A stretch of 6,385 nucleotides of DNA from an uncultured Dialister sp. (GCA_900543455.1 UQRR01000109.1:1-6385); one strand, 5' to 3'. Counted from the first letter of the stretch, positions 1 through 5,097 are shown. A program made the numbers and translations. The notes: generated by a model not told the origin, from the letters alone.

Positions 1-67
1 AGCCCCCTCAGCCCTTCGGGCAGCTCCCCCGATGGGGAGCCAAGAACGTTCTGCCGCTTAACTTAAT
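1..67. repeat. GC-rich hairpin repeat, partial copy at window edge
   Basis: Two adjacent hairpins are visible: GCCC-TTC-GGGC at 11-21 and GCTCCCC-CGAT-GGGGAGC at 23-40. They resemble the hairpin family found elsewhere in the window. No reading frame in this stretch looks coding. Confidence 0.55.
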
Positions 68-136
68 AGCCTTCCCCTCGAGGGGAAGGTGGCGAGCGGA
101 GCGAGCCGGATAGGGTACTAGCGGTATGAAAGAGAG
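68..136 (+). repeat. Left arm of a 69-bp inverted repeat (hairpin repeat family)
   Basis: The element starts with the hairpin CCTTCCCC-TCGA-GGGGAAGG, continues with GGTGGCGAGCGGAGCGAGCC and GGATAGGGT, and ends in CTAGCGGTATGAAAGAGAG. The reverse complement of 2002-2070 matches it at 66 of 69 positions by eye. Two of the three mismatches fall in the hairpin loop. It lies upstream of the fusion gene's promoter; its partner lies downstream of that gene. Confidence 0.85.
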
Positions 137-207
137 GGGGGATACGAGGAGCGGGATGCTTCACATGCACGGACCACGCTAGATGATGCGTGTCTGGCGG
201 GCAGTCA

Positions 208-216
208 TGGTATAAT
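208..216 (+). promoter_or_regulatory. Extended -10 promoter of the LeuC-like/LeuD fusion gene
   Basis: TG-G-TATAAT is a perfect extended -10 box; no good -35 hexamer is visible 16-18 bp upstream, as is common for extended -10 promoters. Transcription would begin near 222-224, leaving a leader of about 20 bases and no room for a riboswitch or T-box. The site also argues against the in-frame GTG at 190 as translation start, because that codon lies upstream of the expected transcript. Confidence 0.6.
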
Positions 217-228
217 GGAGTGAAAACG

Positions 229-234
229 AAAGGA
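229..234 (+). promoter_or_regulatory. Ribosome binding site selecting ATG 244
   Basis: AAAGGA lies 9 bases before ATG 244. This supports ATG 244 over GTG 190 (upstream of the promoter) and over ATG 268, which has no comparable site. Confidence 0.5.
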
Positions 235-243
235 TGGGATAGG

Positions 244-1878
244 ATGGAGGAGTCGATCGATGGGAACATGCCGACGGGCGCGCCGTCGCTTTATGTGCTG
301 AATCATCCTTTTGCGGATGGTGTGCTGGAGATGGCGGGCGTGGTGAAAGCGCCGGAGAAGGTGCTGGTGCGTATCGATCACAAGGTGCCGCCGAATACGC
401 CGGAGGAGTCGCTCCTGCAGCGTCAGCTGATGGAGCAGGCGCGGCGGCAGGGGCTTTCCTTTGCTTACGGGCGGGGGATGGCGGTGCATGAGGCTGCGGC
501 GCGGTCGCAGGCGGGGGATGTGGTACTCGCCTGTGATCCGGATGTGCTGATGGTGGGCGCGAAAGGGGCGCTGGGGCTTTGCCTGTCGCGGCAGGAGATG
601 GCGAAGGCGCTGGCATCGGATGCATGGATGGATCGGGAGAGCCGGCCGCTTCGGATTTCTTTCGTGGGGAAGATGGCATCTGATGTGGATGTGAGCGATG
701 TGGGGCGCATGCTCATTTCCCGTCTGGCAGGGCGGGTGACAGCAGATACGGTGCTGGTGTTTTGCGGAGGGGATTTCTCTCTGGAAGAGAGGATGGTCCT
801 TTGCGGGATGATGCAGAAGCTGGGGGTGCGCTCGGCTCTGTTTCGGCCGTTCTCCGGAGCGGGTGAGCGGGTGATAGACCTTGCGGAGGTGAAGCCTTCG
901 CTTTTGCTGCCAGATGGGCGTGTCACGGAGGAGCGGCTCTCTTCCGGTGTGCAGGCGGTTTTCGTGGGCGGTGCGTATGGCGGTTTTCTGAAGGATATGG
1001 AGATCCTCGCAAAGGCGCTCAGGGGGAAGCGCATCGCACGCGGTGTACGTCTCAGCGCAGCACCGGCATCGGCTGAGGTGTATGAAGAGGCGGCGAGCCT
1101 CGGGTTTCTTTCGGCTATCATGGAGGCGGGCGGTTTGGTGCTGAGCCAGTGTGCGACGCCGGACTATGAGGCACGCATCGGGGCGGCAGAGCGGATGATC
1201 TCCAATGATATCCACAATGAAGCGGGCTATGCGGGCGGCGCGGTATTCCTCTCTTCGACGAGGGTCGCAGCGGAGGCGGCGTTCTCGGGGATGCCGGATG
1301 GAAGTACAGGAAGGGGGATGTCTTCACCGAAGCGGGAGCTGCCTGTGAGAGAAGCGAAGCGGGCGGAAATGCGTGTGCCGTCTTCCCAGACGCTTACGGG
1401 GCGCGTATGGAAATTCGGTGATGACATCGATACGGATATCATCATCCCGACGCAGCATCTTTCGTATGCGTCGTGGGAGGAGGTGAAGCGGCACATGTTT
1501 GAGCCGCTTCGCCCGGAGCTGGCTCGGGAAATCCGCGAGGGGGATATCCTCGTCGCAGGAAGCAATTTCGGCTGCGGTTCATCGCGGGAGCAGGCGGCGG
1601 AGGTCATCGCGACTTCCGGAATCCGCTGCATCATCGCGAAATCTTTCGCCCGCATTTTCTTCCGCAATGCGATCAATAACGGGGTGCTGCTCATCGAGTG
1701 TCCGGCGCTTCCGGATCATGTGCGCGAGGGGGATACGCTGAAGGTCATCATCAATGATTGTATCCTGCATCAGGGGAAACGCTACCCCATCCCCCGGATG
1801 CCGGAGAATCTCTACCGCCTCATCATGGCAGGCGGACTGGTGAAGAGTGTGGGTGGGATGCCGGATGTCAGACATTAG
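244..1878 (+). CDS. Fusion of a catalytically degenerate LeuC-like domain to an intact LeuD-type swivel subunit
   Basis: The 544-residue protein has two parts. Residues ~384-538 are an archaeal-type LeuD/homoaconitase small subunit: GDDIDTDIIIP at 392-402, the substrate-binding GSNFGCGSSRE at 439-449, and AKSFARIFFRNAIN at 465-478. Residues ~17-350 align collinearly with LeuC (DH at 45-46, GKRIARGVRL at 261-270, C-terminal VAAEAAFSG), but the chemistry is gone. DSHT is DPDV (98-101), SCTNG is GAYGG (243-247, cluster Cys to Ala244), the CxxC pair keeps only Cys303 (second is Pro306), and the two Arg of NRNFxGR are His324 and Tyr329. The frame is open throughout, so this looks like a maintained pseudoenzyme, not decay. 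The fusion probably supplies the swivel domain to the intact LeuC encoded at 2323-3582. Linker ~350-383 is charged and low in hydrophobics. The substrate is not determinable: the specificity loop reads HLSYAS (405-410). The domain calls are firm; the role is inferred. Confidence 0.85.
   Translation: MEESIDGNMPTGAPSLYVLNHPFADGVLEMAGVVKAPEKVLVRIDHKVPPNTPEESLLQRQLMEQARRQGLSFAYGRGMAVHEAAARSQAGDVVLACDPDVLMVGAKGALGLCLSRQEMAKALASDAWMDRESRPLRISFVGKMASDVDVSDVGRMLISRLAGRVTADTVLVFCGGDFSLEERMVLCGMMQKLGVRSALFRPFSGAGERVIDLAEVKPSLLLPDGRVTEERLSSGVQAVFVGGAYGGFLKDMEILAKALRGKRIARGVRLSAAPASAEVYEEAASLGFLSAIMEAGGLVLSQCATPDYEARIGAAERMISNDIHNEAGYAGGAVFLSSTRVAAEAAFSGMPDGSTGRGMSSPKRELPVREAKRAEMRVPSSQTLTGRVWKFGDDIDTDIIIPTQHLSYASWEEVKRHMFEPLRPELAREIREGDILVAGSNFGCGSSREQAAEVIATSGIRCIIAKSFARIFFRNAINNGVLLIECPALPDHVREGDTLKVIINDCILHQGKRYPIPRMPENLYRLIMAGGLVKSVGGMPDVRH
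1308..1320 (+). promoter_or_regulatory. Possible internal ribosome site and start within the fusion linker
   Basis: AGGAAGGGGG runs straight into an in-frame ATG at 1318-1320 (Met359). This codon falls in the linker between the two domains. Initiation here would give a free LeuD subunit of 186 residues, close to the usual LeuD size of about 160-200. The sequence is suggestive, but purine runs are common in this G-rich gene. Confidence 0.3.
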
Positions 1879-1918
1879 ACTAAGAAAGTAAGAGGCAAAG
1901 CGGCATCCTCGTTTCGTT

Positions 1919-1964
1919 GCCTTCCCCATTGGGGAAGGGGGACCGCGTCAGCGGTGGATAGGGT
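1919..1964 (+). repeat. Hairpin repeat copy, + orientation
   Basis: The stem CCTTCCCC-ATT-GGGGAAGG (1920-1938) is followed by a second perfect stem ACCGC-GTCA-GCGGT (1942-1955) and GGATAGGGT (1956-1964). The last nine bases are perfectly complementary to ACCCTATCC at 2022-2030, so this copy and the next form a larger inverted structure. It lies 40 bases after the fusion gene's stop, but there is no T-tract, so it is not a standard intrinsic terminator. Confidence 0.75.
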
Positions 1965-2001
1965 GCTTTCGTATATCGTCGACTTGAGACGCATTTCCTC
2001 G

Positions 2002-2070
2002 CTCTCTTTCATACCGCTAGAACCCTATCCGGCTCGCTCCGCTCGCCACCTTCCCCACGCGGGGAAGGCT
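2002..2070 (-). repeat. Right arm of the 69-bp inverted repeat
   Basis: This is the reverse-complement partner of 68-136, with 3 mismatches in 69 bases. It contains ACCCTATCC, GGCTCGCTCCGCTCGCC and the hairpin CCTTCCCC-ACGC-GGGGAAGG. The sequence differs from the left arm mainly in the loop, with the stem preserved. Confidence 0.85.
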
Positions 2071-2097
2071 GTGATACGGAAATACCGCTATCCCCAT

Positions 2098-2201
2098 CCA
2101 ACCTCCGCCCCTTCGGGGTCTTCCTTCCAGAGGAAGGAGGGAGGATCCACGCGAGCCCCTTCCTTTGGAAGGGGCTGACGAGCGCAGCGAGGCGGGGTTG
2201 G
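2098..2201. repeat. Compound element: three small hairpins inside an outer inverted repeat
   Basis: The outer arms CCAACCTCCGCC (2098-2109) and GGCGGGGTTGG (2191-2201) are complementary apart from one extra base. Inside are CCCC-TTC-GGGG, TCCTTCC-AGA-GGAAGGA and CCCCTTCC-TTT-GGAAGGGG. It appears to be a compound member of the same hairpin family. Confidence 0.65.
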
Positions 2202-2212
2202 TTTCCTTTTTC

Positions 2213-2296
2213 GGCGGCGAAGCCGTCACCTTCATTTCTGATTTTAATTTCTCATTCGTGCAGAGCTTTCGCACGCGATCAAGGGACGGCATGCCC
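2213..2296 (+). repeat. Dispersed repeat related to 5084-5148 and 6150-6180
   Basis: The stretch from GCGGCGAAGCCGTCACC through CAGAGCTTTCGCAC and GATCAAGGG is recognisably the same as 5084-5148, and its tail matches 6150-6180. Divergence between copies is moderate, with small length differences in the AT-rich middle. Confidence 0.6.
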
Positions 2297-2309
2297 CACA
2301 CCTACTACC

Positions 2310-2315
2310 AAAGGA
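2310..2315 (+). promoter_or_regulatory. Ribosome binding site of the large-subunit gene
   Basis: AAAGGA lies 7 bases before ATG 2323 and fixes the start of the hydro-lyase large subunit. Confidence 0.6.
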
Positions 2316-2322
2316 CAAACGA

Positions 2323-3582
2323 ATGAAACATACTGCTACTCCCCATACGATGGCGGAAAAAATATTGATGCGCCACACAGGTCTTTCGGATCTGAAGCCC
2401 GGTGATCTGGTCGTGGTCCGTCCGGACTATGCGGTCTGCCATGACATTTATACGGAAAAATTATATAAAAGGCTGCAGGAAATGAATTTCTCATCTGTCA
2501 GATACCCGGAGCGGCTGGTGATCTTTCACGATCATTTGCAGCCGGCTTGTCTGCCTTCTGATCCGAGAAGTCTTTCCTACGGGTACAGGCTTTGTGAGAC
2601 CTACGGCATTGCTGATTTCCATCCGACGGGCGGCATCTGTCACCAGCTCATTCCGGAGATGGGCTATGCGAAGCCGGGGCGGATCATCCTCTGCACGGAC
2701 TCGCATACGACGACCTATGGTGCAGTGGGGTGCTTCTCTACCGGTATCGGCTATACGGAGATGGCGTATCTTTGGGGGACGGGTGAGCTATGGCTCAGGG
2801 TACCAGCTTCGATCCACATAAAGATAGAGGGGACGCTGCCGCCGCATGTCTATGCGAAGGATATCATTCTCCGTGTCTTGGGGGATCTCAAAGCAGCGGG
2901 CGGGACGTACAGGTCTCTCGAATTTACAGGGAGTGCGATCTCTTCTCTTTCCATCGACTCGCGTCTCACCATAGCCAATATGGTGGTCGAGTGCGGTGCG
3001 AAGGTGGGGCTCTTCCCTGCGGATGAGAAAACGGCAGCCTACTGCGGGGAGAAGCTCGAAGAAATCGACTGGGTGAAGCCTGATGAGGGGGCCTCCTATG
3101 AGAGGACGCTCACGTATCGTGCCGAGGAGCTCGTGCCTGTCTGTGCCTGCCCGCCCTATGTGGACAATATCCGGCCTGTGCGTGAGGTCTTAGGGACGAA
3201 GATCACACAGGTCTGTATCGGTTCGTGCACGAATGGAAGACTGGAGGATCTCGCGATCGCTGCCGGCATTCTTCGCGGAAAGAAGGTCGATCCTTATGTG
3301 AAATGTGTGGTGACGCCGGCTTCGAATGCCATCATGGAAGAGGCTATGCGGCGTGGCTACATCCAGGACCTTGTGCGAGCGGGCGCGCTGGTGACGCCGC
3401 CCTACTGCTCTTTCTGCGAGGGCAGGACCATGGCGCTCATGGGGGAGGGCGAGGTCATGCTCGGTACGAATAACCGCAATTTCCTCGGCCGCTTCGGTTC
3501 ACCGCGTGCGAAGGCCTATCTCGTGAATCCGGAAGTCGCTGCGGCTTCCGCGATCGCGGGGGAGATCGCGAGCGTGAGGTGA
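2323..3582 (+). CDS. Hydro-lyase large subunit, LeuC/homoaconitase family (3-isopropylmalate dehydratase-like)
   Basis: This 419-residue protein is the expected length of the archaeal-type LeuC/homoaconitase large subunit (~420). All key features are present: DH at 70-71, CTDSHTTTYGA at 124-134, IGSCTNGR at 299-306 (cluster Cys302), YCSFCEG at 361-367 (Cys362 and Cys365), and TNNRNFLGR at 382-390. It should therefore bind a [4Fe-4S] cluster and carry out stereospecific dehydration/rehydration of a 2- or 3-hydroxy di- or tricarboxylate, together with a swivel subunit. The only swivel domain nearby is the C-terminal half of the upstream fusion protein, 444 bp away. The second cluster motif is YCSFCEGRTM where typical LeuC has TCGPCLGG, so this is a divergent branch. 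Isopropylmalate, citramalate, homocitrate or another substrate are all possible; no leuA or leuB is visible to decide. Cytosolic; no signal peptide. Confidence 0.85.
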   Translation: MKHTATPHTMAEKILMRHTGLSDLKPGDLVVVRPDYAVCHDIYTEKLYKRLQEMNFSSVRYPERLVIFHDHLQPACLPSDPRSLSYGYRLCETYGIADFHPTGGICHQLIPEMGYAKPGRIILCTDSHTTTYGAVGCFSTGIGYTEMAYLWGTGELWLRVPASIHIKIEGTLPPHVYAKDIILRVLGDLKAAGGTYRSLEFTGSAISSLSIDSRLTIANMVVECGAKVGLFPADEKTAAYCGEKLEEIDWVKPDEGASYERTLTYRAEELVPVCACPPYVDNIRPVREVLGTKITQVCIGSCTNGRLEDLAIAAGILRGKKVDPYVKCVVTPASNAIMEEAMRRGYIQDLVRAGALVTPPYCSFCEGRTMALMGEGEVMLGTNNRNFLGRFGSPRAKAYLVNPEVAAASAIAGEIASVR

Positions 3583-3584
3583 TG

Positions 3585-3625
3585 GGCGGTGTTTCCTCAG
3601 AAAGTGTCTTGCCGCCTTGCTTTCT
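3585..3625 (+). terminator. Weak candidate terminator after the large-subunit gene
   Basis: GGCGG (3585-3589) pairs with CCGCC (3612-3616), with a short inner TTTC/GAAA stem, and is followed by the T-rich stretch TTGCTTTCTT. The internal asymmetry makes the structure weak. Confidence 0.3.
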
Positions 3626-3653
3626 TCGCTGCGTTTTGATTTCTCACTATTTC

Positions 3654-3682
3654 TTCCCAAGGTGCAGGTCCCCTGTTATAAT
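3654..3682 (+). promoter_or_regulatory. Promoter of the CpXC gene
   Basis: The extended -10 TG-T-TATAAT occupies 3674-3682. A partial -35, TTCCCA, lies at 3654-3659 with a 17-bp spacer. Transcription should begin near 3689, so the gene has its own promoter and a leader of about 25 bases. Confidence 0.65.
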
Positions 3683-3700
3683 GAATAGAGATTCAATTAC

Positions 3701-3706
3701 AGGAGG
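3701..3706 (+). promoter_or_regulatory. Strong ribosome binding site of the CpXC gene
   Basis: AGGAGG lies 6 bases before ATG 3713. This is a near-ideal Shine-Dalgarno and fixes the start. Confidence 0.8.
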
Positions 3707-3712
3707 CCAATT

Positions 3713-4354
3713 ATGTCACAGAGTGCTATGCAGGAGATCACCTGTCCGAAATGCGGGAAGAAGACGTCTTTCCTCGTATGGGACAGCATCAATACGATGG
3801 AGAATCCGGAGATGAAGGAGAAGGTCAGAAATGACGAGGCCTTCCGTTTCCACTGCCCGGAGTGCGGCGCGTCAGCGCTTTTGAATTACAATTTTCTCTA
3901 TCATCAGCAGGAGGATAAGGTGCTGATCTACGTCAGCGCAGATGGCGAGGATGCATCGGAGATGGCGCAGATCTTGGACCAGCGGGGGAATGCCTTCGAC
4001 GGCTATCGGAAACGCATCGTCCGTTCCTACAATGCATTCAAGGAAAAGCTCCTCATCCTCGATGCGGGCTTCGATGACCGGATCGTGGAGATCATCAAGA
4101 GCTCCGTGTGGGACAATGTCGAGGCGCACTACAAGGATAAGAAGATCGATGAGATCTATTTTGCGACCAATGACGACGGCGTGCACGGCTTCCTCTTCCG
4201 CAGAGCGGGAGAGATGGTGGCATCGATGGAATTTGATGAATCCCTGTACAAGGCCATCTATGACAGCGCGTATGAACGCCTCGATGCTGCGACAAGGAAT
4301 GATCTCTATATCGATCGCGACTGGGCGAAGGATGTCGTAGAACGGATGGGATAG
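3713..4354 (+). CDS. CpXC-domain zinc-binding protein, function unknown
   Basis: The 213-residue protein opens with two CPxCG knuckles, CPKCG (11-15) and CPECG (48-52), about 33 residues apart; Cys11, 14, 48 and 51 form a likely single zinc site. This layout, followed by an aromatic stretch (LNYNFLYH, 57-64) and a strand-like KVLIYVS (69-75), matches the CpXC family. The remaining ~140 residues are rich in charged residues and look alpha/beta, with no catalytic motif I recognise. There is no signal peptide or membrane segment, so a cytosolic protein is expected. It has its own promoter and strong ribosome site, and a likely terminator downstream, so it seems to be monocistronic. Family members occur widely in gut Firmicutes without a settled role. 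Nothing here ties it to the hydro-lyase genes. Confidence 0.8.
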   Translation: MSQSAMQEITCPKCGKKTSFLVWDSINTMENPEMKEKVRNDEAFRFHCPECGASALLNYNFLYHQQEDKVLIYVSADGEDASEMAQILDQRGNAFDGYRKRIVRSYNAFKEKLLILDAGFDDRIVEIIKSSVWDNVEAHYKDKKIDEIYFATNDDGVHGFLFRRAGEMVASMEFDESLYKAIYDSAYERLDAATRNDLYIDRDWAKDVVERMG

Positions 4355-4399
4355 AAGAGGAAGCCCGTGGGCGGGGCGCCCTTTGATGGCGCGAAAGAG

Positions 4400-4431
4400 G
4401 GTTCAGGGCTCAAGGTTCAGGGTTCAGGGTT
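4400..4431 (+). repeat. Heptamer array GGTTCAG
   Basis: Four units in strict 7-bp register (GGTTCAG, GGCTCAA, GGTTCAG, GGTTCAG) are followed by a partial GGTT. Positions 4412-4429 are the exact reverse complement of 5153-5170. Confidence 0.8.
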
Positions 4432-4436
4432 GTGGT

Positions 4437-4472
4437 GCGGCGCATAAAAATCAGAAGCGCCGCGAATTTTTA
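4437..4472 (+). terminator. Intrinsic terminator downstream of the CpXC gene
   Basis: A perfect 7-bp GC stem, GCGGCGC (4437-4443) with GCGCCGC (4457-4463), encloses a 13-base loop. It is followed by GAATTTTTA. It lies about 80 bases after the stop codon in the right orientation. The loop is longer than usual. Confidence 0.55.
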
Positions 4473-4497
4473 GAAACGGGTCATCACGCATCGCAAA

Positions 4498-4545
4498 GCC
4501 CCTTCCTCTTGGGAAGGGGCCGCCCGCAGGGCGGGGGATAGGGGG
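4498..4545 (+). repeat. Hairpin repeat copy, + orientation
   Basis: The stem GCCCCTTCC...GGAAGGGGC (4498-4520) is followed by CCGCCC-GCA-GGGCGG (4520-4534) and GGGGGATAGGG. The second stem has the same position as ACCGC-GTCA-GCGGT in the 1919-1964 copy but a different sequence, so pairing is kept while bases change. Confidence 0.75.
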
Positions 4546-4575
4546 AAAGTGTGCAGGCAGCTGGTCAGCAGGTAC

Positions 4576-4664
4576 GGGACTGACTACGGCATGTGCAGAA
4601 CGGAAAACGTAGTCAAACAAACATAGTTAGCCTCAAATGAAGGGACTGACTGCTGTGTCATTTG
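4576..4664. repeat. Two hairpins each preceded by GGGACTGACT
   Basis: GGGACTGACT occurs at 4576-4585 and 4642-4651. The first overlaps the stem TGACTAC (4581-4587)/GTAGTCA (4609-4615). The second lies in the loop of CAAATGA (4634-4640)/TCATTTG (4658-4664). I do not recognise the unit. Confidence 0.4.
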
Positions 4665-4667
4665 TCT

Positions 4668-4706
4668 TCCTATCCCCCCTGCCCCCCCTTTCCGTAGGAA
4701 AGGGGG
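4668..4706 (-). repeat. Hairpin repeat copy, - orientation
   Basis: CCTATCCCCC (4669-4678) is followed by the perfect 10-bp stem CCCCCTTTCC-GTA-GGAAAGGGGG (4684-4706). It faces the copy at 4498-4545, repeating the inverted-pair arrangement seen at 1919-2070. Confidence 0.7.
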
Positions 4707-4835
4707 TACGATACGAGAAAAATGTTGTTGCCCCCATTCCTCATCCCTGCTTTCAAACTTAAGGGGTGTGGTAGCGGCTTCGCTGCAATTTTAAATGACG
4801 ATGCCCACTTGCCGTTTTCATCCTCGCTTCCATGT

Positions 4836-4879
4836 AAAAAGCCGCAGAGCGAATCAACAGATTCGCTCTGCGGCTTTTT
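4836..4879. terminator. Perfect 20-bp-stem palindrome, likely bidirectional terminator
   Basis: The arm starting AAAAAGCCGCAGAGCG (4836-4855) and its exact complement (4860-4879, ending CGGCTTTTT) enclose the tetraloop AACA. With an A-tract before and a T-tract after a GC-rich stem, it has terminator shape on both strands, which suits its place between two convergent genes. It is far from both (about 480 bp after the CpXC gene and 310 bp after upp). Confidence 0.7.
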
Positions 4880-4907
4880 GGATGCAGATGGAATAAAAAC
4901 GGTTTTT

Positions 4908-4943
4908 GGGCATCGCCTCATATATACTTGCGGCGAAGCCGCC
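4908..4943 (+). repeat. 36-bp perfect direct repeat, copy 1
   Basis: From GGGCATCGCCTCATATATAC through GCGGCGAAGCCGCC, this is identical at all 36 positions to 5062-5097. The 3' part is a small GCGGC-GAA-GCCGC hairpin. A shortened, diverged copy begins at 5986. Confidence 0.9.
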
Positions 4944-4950
4944 GCAACAA

Positions 4951-5047
4951 CCCTGAACTCTGAAGTTTGAAAGCAGGGATGAGTAGCTAGGGATGAGTAG
5001 CTAGGGATGAGTGGCTAGGGATTAGGAGTCTCAAGTGACTAGTGACT
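4951..5047 (+). repeat. Composite heptamer array
   Basis: The stretch reads in 7-bp steps: CCCTGAA, CTCTGAA, GTTTGAA, then 14-bp units GGGATGA-GTAGCTA three times from 4976 (third with one change), GGGATTA, and AGTGACT twice (5034-5047). The lead GAACTCTGAAGTTTGAAAGC (from 4955, 23 bases shared in all) recurs at 6186-6208, where it again precedes a heptamer array. Confidence 0.8.
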
Positions 5048-5061
5048 TGAATACTACTTTC

Positions 5062-5097
5062 GGGCATCGCCTCATATATACTTGCGGCGAAGCCGCC
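5062..5097 (+). repeat. 36-bp perfect direct repeat, copy 2
   Basis: Identical to 4908-4943. It continues at 5084-5148 into sequence shared with 2213-2285 (CACCTTCATT..., CAGAGCTTTC, AATCAAGGG). Confidence 0.9.

Larger units (their letters stand above)
1879..2322. other. 444-bp repeat-filled gap between the two hydro-lyase genes
   Basis: This gap separates the fusion gene from the large-subunit gene. It holds hairpin repeats at 1919-1964, 2002-2070 and 2098-2201, and a copy of a second dispersed repeat at 2213-2296. I see no coding frame and no convincing promoter. A poor TTTAAT at 2243-2248 lacks a -35 partner. Whether the downstream gene is expressed by read-through is open. Confidence 0.7.
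4740..4983. repeat. 244-bp segment bounded by a perfect 21-bp inverted repeat
   Basis: Positions 4740-4760 are the exact reverse complement of 4963-4983 (AAGTTTGAAAGCAGGGATGAG). The segment carries a perfect palindrome near its centre and one copy of the 36-bp repeat. No target-site duplication is visible, and the right end continues into a heptamer array, so a transposable element is not demonstrated. Confidence 0.6.

Noticed and set aside
190..243. Upstream GTG start giving 18 more residues to the fusion protein
   Set aside because: This stretch contains the extended -10 TATAAT at 211-216, so it should lie upstream of the transcript. ATG 244 has a ribosome site; GTG 190 does not.
205..1215. 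Long minus-strand open frame opposite the fusion gene
   Set aside because: Its translation is rich in Arg, His and Pro with no recognisable motif, as expected from the complement of a GC-rich gene. The plus strand carries clear family motifs.
244..1300. N-terminal half as aconitase X (DUF521)
   Set aside because: The order and spacing of motifs follow classical LeuC (DSHT, SCTNG, CxxC, NRNF positions), and the attached swivel is LeuD type, not DUF126.
1920..1938. Terminator for the fusion gene
   Set aside because: The hairpin is strong but is followed by G-rich sequence, not a T-tract, and it recurs upstream of genes too.
68..2070. Composite transposon carrying the fusion gene
   Set aside because: No transposase and no target-site duplication are visible; the 69-bp arms belong to a hairpin family that also occurs alone.
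1954..2301. Short open frames in the gap between the hydro-lyase genes
   Set aside because: They are made of hairpin repeat sequence and lack ribosome sites.
4722..4970. 82-codon open frame in the convergent intergenic region
   Set aside because: It runs through the 21-bp inverted repeat, the perfect palindrome and the 36-bp repeat; both strands are open there because of repeat symmetry.
4951..5047. CRISPR array
   Set aside because: Units are 7 or 14 bp with no unique spacers of 30-40 bp, and no cas gene is present.
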